64,000 bases of DNA from Streptomyces tendae. GTDB taxonomy: Bacteria; Actinomycetota; Actinomycetes; Streptomycetales; Streptomycetaceae. Location: positions 186,001 to 250,000 of the forward strand of contig NZ_BMUY01000007.1 in the NCBI RefSeq assembly GCF_014650435.1, written 5' to 3'. Below the pieces are notes generated by a model. It had not been told where the DNA came from. It did no database searches and saw only the letters and a list, made by a program, of their open reading frames with translations. Positions 62,378 to 64,000 of the stretch are shown here, one piece after another; position 1 is the stretch's first letter; every line of letters starts with the position of its first letter. The translations under genes were made by a program, and so were the position numbers.

Positions 62378-63931
62378 CTACACCAGCGACAGGCTCGCGC
62401 GAAGTGAGGCGAGCAGATCCACCACCTCAAAGAGGTCGGTGGCCGTGCCGAAGACATAGAAGTCCGGGCGGACCAGCACGGCCACGACGCCGGCCGCCTT
62501 GAGCCAGTCACTCAGCGCTTCCCCGTCTTCCTGGACCCCCGCGGCACCCACGACGACTGACCGCAGCCCGATCGCTCGCTCGAGGTCCGCCACGGCCGCG
62601 GTCGTCGCCTCGTCCGGTTCGACCACGCTGAACAGGGTGAACCCGCGGCCGAGTACGTCGTCCGACCGCTCGGTCTTCCCGCTGCCCGTCCGCAGAAGGG
62701 GCTGTACGGCCAAGTGACCGGCCAGCGGTTGCCCGGCTCGGAAGCCCGCGCCGACCGGCGGCGCGAACGGCGCCGGAAGCTCGGTCGCCGACCGCATCTC
62801 CTCCCGACGCCGCGCCGCACGGACCGGATCGGTCTCGCAGACGACGGTCCCGACCCGCACCGACTCCTCGATGTAGTCAATGACCTGCGGCCTTCTGGAG
62901 AGCGTGTACAGGTCCAGCAGCTCCGGGTCAGCGGCCCCGGTCAGCACGAGGTCGAGCATCCAGCCGAGGGTCGCGGCGTCCCGGACGCCGGAGCTCATGC
63001 CCTGTCCGAGAAACGGCGGCATGACATGAGCGGCGTCACCGGCCAGCAGAACCGACCGGTGGCGGAACGTGGCGGCCACCACGGAACGGAACTGGTAGAC
63101 GGTCTGCCGGATCAGCTCACCCTCCTGCGGGCCGATCCAGGGCCTGAGCAACTCCCAGACGCGTTCCGGCTTCACCATCTCGGTCGGATCGTCGCCCTCG
63201 ACGAGCATGAACTCCCAGCGGAAGTACCGCTGAGCAACCCGGCCCATGTGATTCGGCCTCGCCGGGTCGAGGACCTGGCCGGTGTCCGGGATGTCCGGGA
63301 CCGGGGCGCCAGGACGGGGCCGCACGTCCACGACCAGCCAGTCGCCCCGGAAACCGAGATCCTTCGTCGGAATGCCGCAGAGCGTGCGCACCCTGCTGTT
63401 GGCGCCGTCCGCCCCGACCACATGGCGGGCGGTGACGACGCCGCCGTCCGCCAACGTCACCACCACGTGGTCGGTCCCTTGACGCAGATCGACCAACTCC
63501 GCACCGAAACGAACGTCCACCGTTGACGCGCCGCGGACCGCCGCGTCCAGGGCGTCCTCCAGTTCCGGCTGGTAGAAGTGGTACGACGCGTCCCAGCCGG
63601 AGGGTGCGGCCCCCTCCCTCGGCAGGCGAGAGATCACGCTCCCGTCGCGATCGAGGAACTCGTACACACGCGCCGGTTCCGCAATGCGCCGTACGTCGTC
63701 GGCAATGCCCAAGGACTGGAAGACGCGCATGATTTCGTGATCGAAGTGCCCGGCTCGTGGCGTCTCGTAGCGGCCCACTCGCCGTTCGCAGACCAGTACC
63801 CGGTGACCCGCTGTCCCCAGCAGAGCAGCCAGGGTCTGACCGACCGGGCCGTACCCGATGACGAGGACGTCCGCGTCCACGGCATCCGGTGCGGTCGTCG
63901 TCGTGGTGCGGAATTCATCGGCAAGCTTCAT
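62378..63931 (-). CDS. FAD-dependent aromatic monooxygenase (MhpA/PheA class)
   Basis: 517-residue flavoprotein. The FAD dinucleotide loop GYGPVG lies at 26-31, the DG motif in GADGANSR mid-chain, and the second FAD motif in LLAGDAAHVMPPFLGQGMSSG. A C-terminal thioredoxin-like domain (from about 400) is typical of the phenol hydroxylase / 3-(3-hydroxyphenyl)propionate hydroxylase group. ATG 63931 is preceded by GAAGGG; an in-frame TTG nine bases upstream is less likely. Together with the hydrolase it suggests part of an aromatic catabolic or polyketide-tailoring pathway continuing beyond the right edge. Confidence 0.92.
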   Translation of the reverse strand: MKLADEFRTTTTTAPDAVDADVLVIGYGPVGQTLAALLGTAGHRVLVCERRVGRYETPRAGHFDHEIMRVFQSLGIADDVRRIAEPARVYEFLDRDGSVISRLPREGAAPSGWDASYHFYQPELEDALDAAVRGASTVDVRFGAELVDLRQGTDHVVVTLADGGVVTARHVVGADGANSRVRTLCGIPTKDLGFRGDWLVVDVRPRPGAPVPDIPDTGQVLDPARPNHMGRVAQRYFRWEFMLVEGDDPTEMVKPERVWELLRPWIGPQEGELIRQTVYQFRSVVAATFRHRSVLLAGDAAHVMPPFLGQGMSSGVRDAATLGWMLDLVLTGAADPELLDLYTLSRRPQVIDYIEESVRVGTVVCETDPVRAARRREEMRSATELPAPFAPPVGAGFRAGQPLAGHLAVQPLLRTGSGKTERSDDVLGRGFTLFSVVEPDEATTAAVADLERAIGLRSVVVGAAGVQEDGEALSDWLKAAGVVAVLVRPDFYVFGTATDLFEVVDLLASLRASLSLV

Positions 63932-63981
63932 GTGTCCCAACCCTTCGCTTACACCGGAGCGTGTGCACGCCGGAGACCACC

Positions 63982-64000
63982 TCAGGCGGCGTCGATGTCC
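63982..64000 (-). CDS. Possible C-terminal codons of a gene cut by the right edge
   Basis: On the minus strand the last bases read DIDAA followed by TGA at 63984-63982. This could be the end of another gene just upstream of the monooxygenase, but five codons are too few for any assignment. Confidence 0.25.

Overview
The window is high-GC actinobacterial DNA, almost certainly Streptomyces. Evidence: GC-rich third codon positions throughout, frequent GTG starts, many ATGA/GTGA stop-start overlaps, Tat and lipobox export signals, and families typical of Streptomyces chromosome arms. No rRNA, tRNA, CRISPR array, transposase or phage gene was seen.

1-20140: most of a salicylate-primed, cysteine-based nonribosomal siderophore cluster of coelibactin / pyochelin / yersiniabactin type. 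Two NRPS genes (the first cut by the left edge) supply PCP-Cy-A-PCP and TubC dock-Cy-A(MT)-PCP-TE. They are followed, largely in overlapping frames, by a saccharopine-dehydrogenase-like reductase, a thiazolinyl imide reductase fused to a methyltransferase, a P450, a type II thioesterase, a second methyltransferase related to the fused one, two YbtP/YbtQ-like ABC half-transporters and a salicylate synthase. The aryl-AMP ligase and the cluster promoter must lie to the left.

20180-25008: small housekeeping or regulatory genes. These are a four-cysteine zinc-ribbon protein, two VOC proteins, a MarR regulator with a twin-palindrome operator, a Dabb-like protein, a LysR regulator, an S66 peptidase and a 2H phosphoesterase. 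25302-27059 encodes a secreted lysyl-oxidase-like copper protein.

27136-34745: an RpiR regulator divergent from a C45 acyltransferase/peptidase and a complete oligopeptide-type ABC importer. 34830-38820: an NADP/F420-type reductase, an atypical inositol-monophosphatase homologue, a LysR regulator and a secreted phytase. 38973-44249: a LacI regulator with two operator-like palindromes, a sugar-type ABC importer lacking its own ATPase, and a nucleoside hydrolase.

44292-50424: the most unusual locus. A 63-residue six-cysteine peptide gene leads a tightly overlapping set encoding a MauE-like redox membrane protein, an S26 signal peptidase, a membrane thioredoxin (MauD/TlpA-like) and an ABC exporter, followed by an SDR. 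A divergent HTH-TM-ricin-like regulator sits beside it. Helically phased TGTCGG / TGTCCGG direct repeats flank both ends. I read it as a candidate export and disulfide-maturation system for a cysteine-rich peptide.

50521-59143: an HxlR/azoreductase pair, then a Tat-exported sulfite-oxidase-like molybdoenzyme divergent from a second oligopeptide-type ABC importer. Each side of this divergent region carries a short upstream ORF of Streptomyces leader-peptide type (SRRH...CCC and ...DILCR), suggesting cysteine/sulfur-responsive control. 59144-64000: a probable gene remnant, an aldo/keto reductase, an HTH regulator, an alpha/beta hydrolase and an FAD aromatic monooxygenase, with the last codons of another gene possibly at the right edge.
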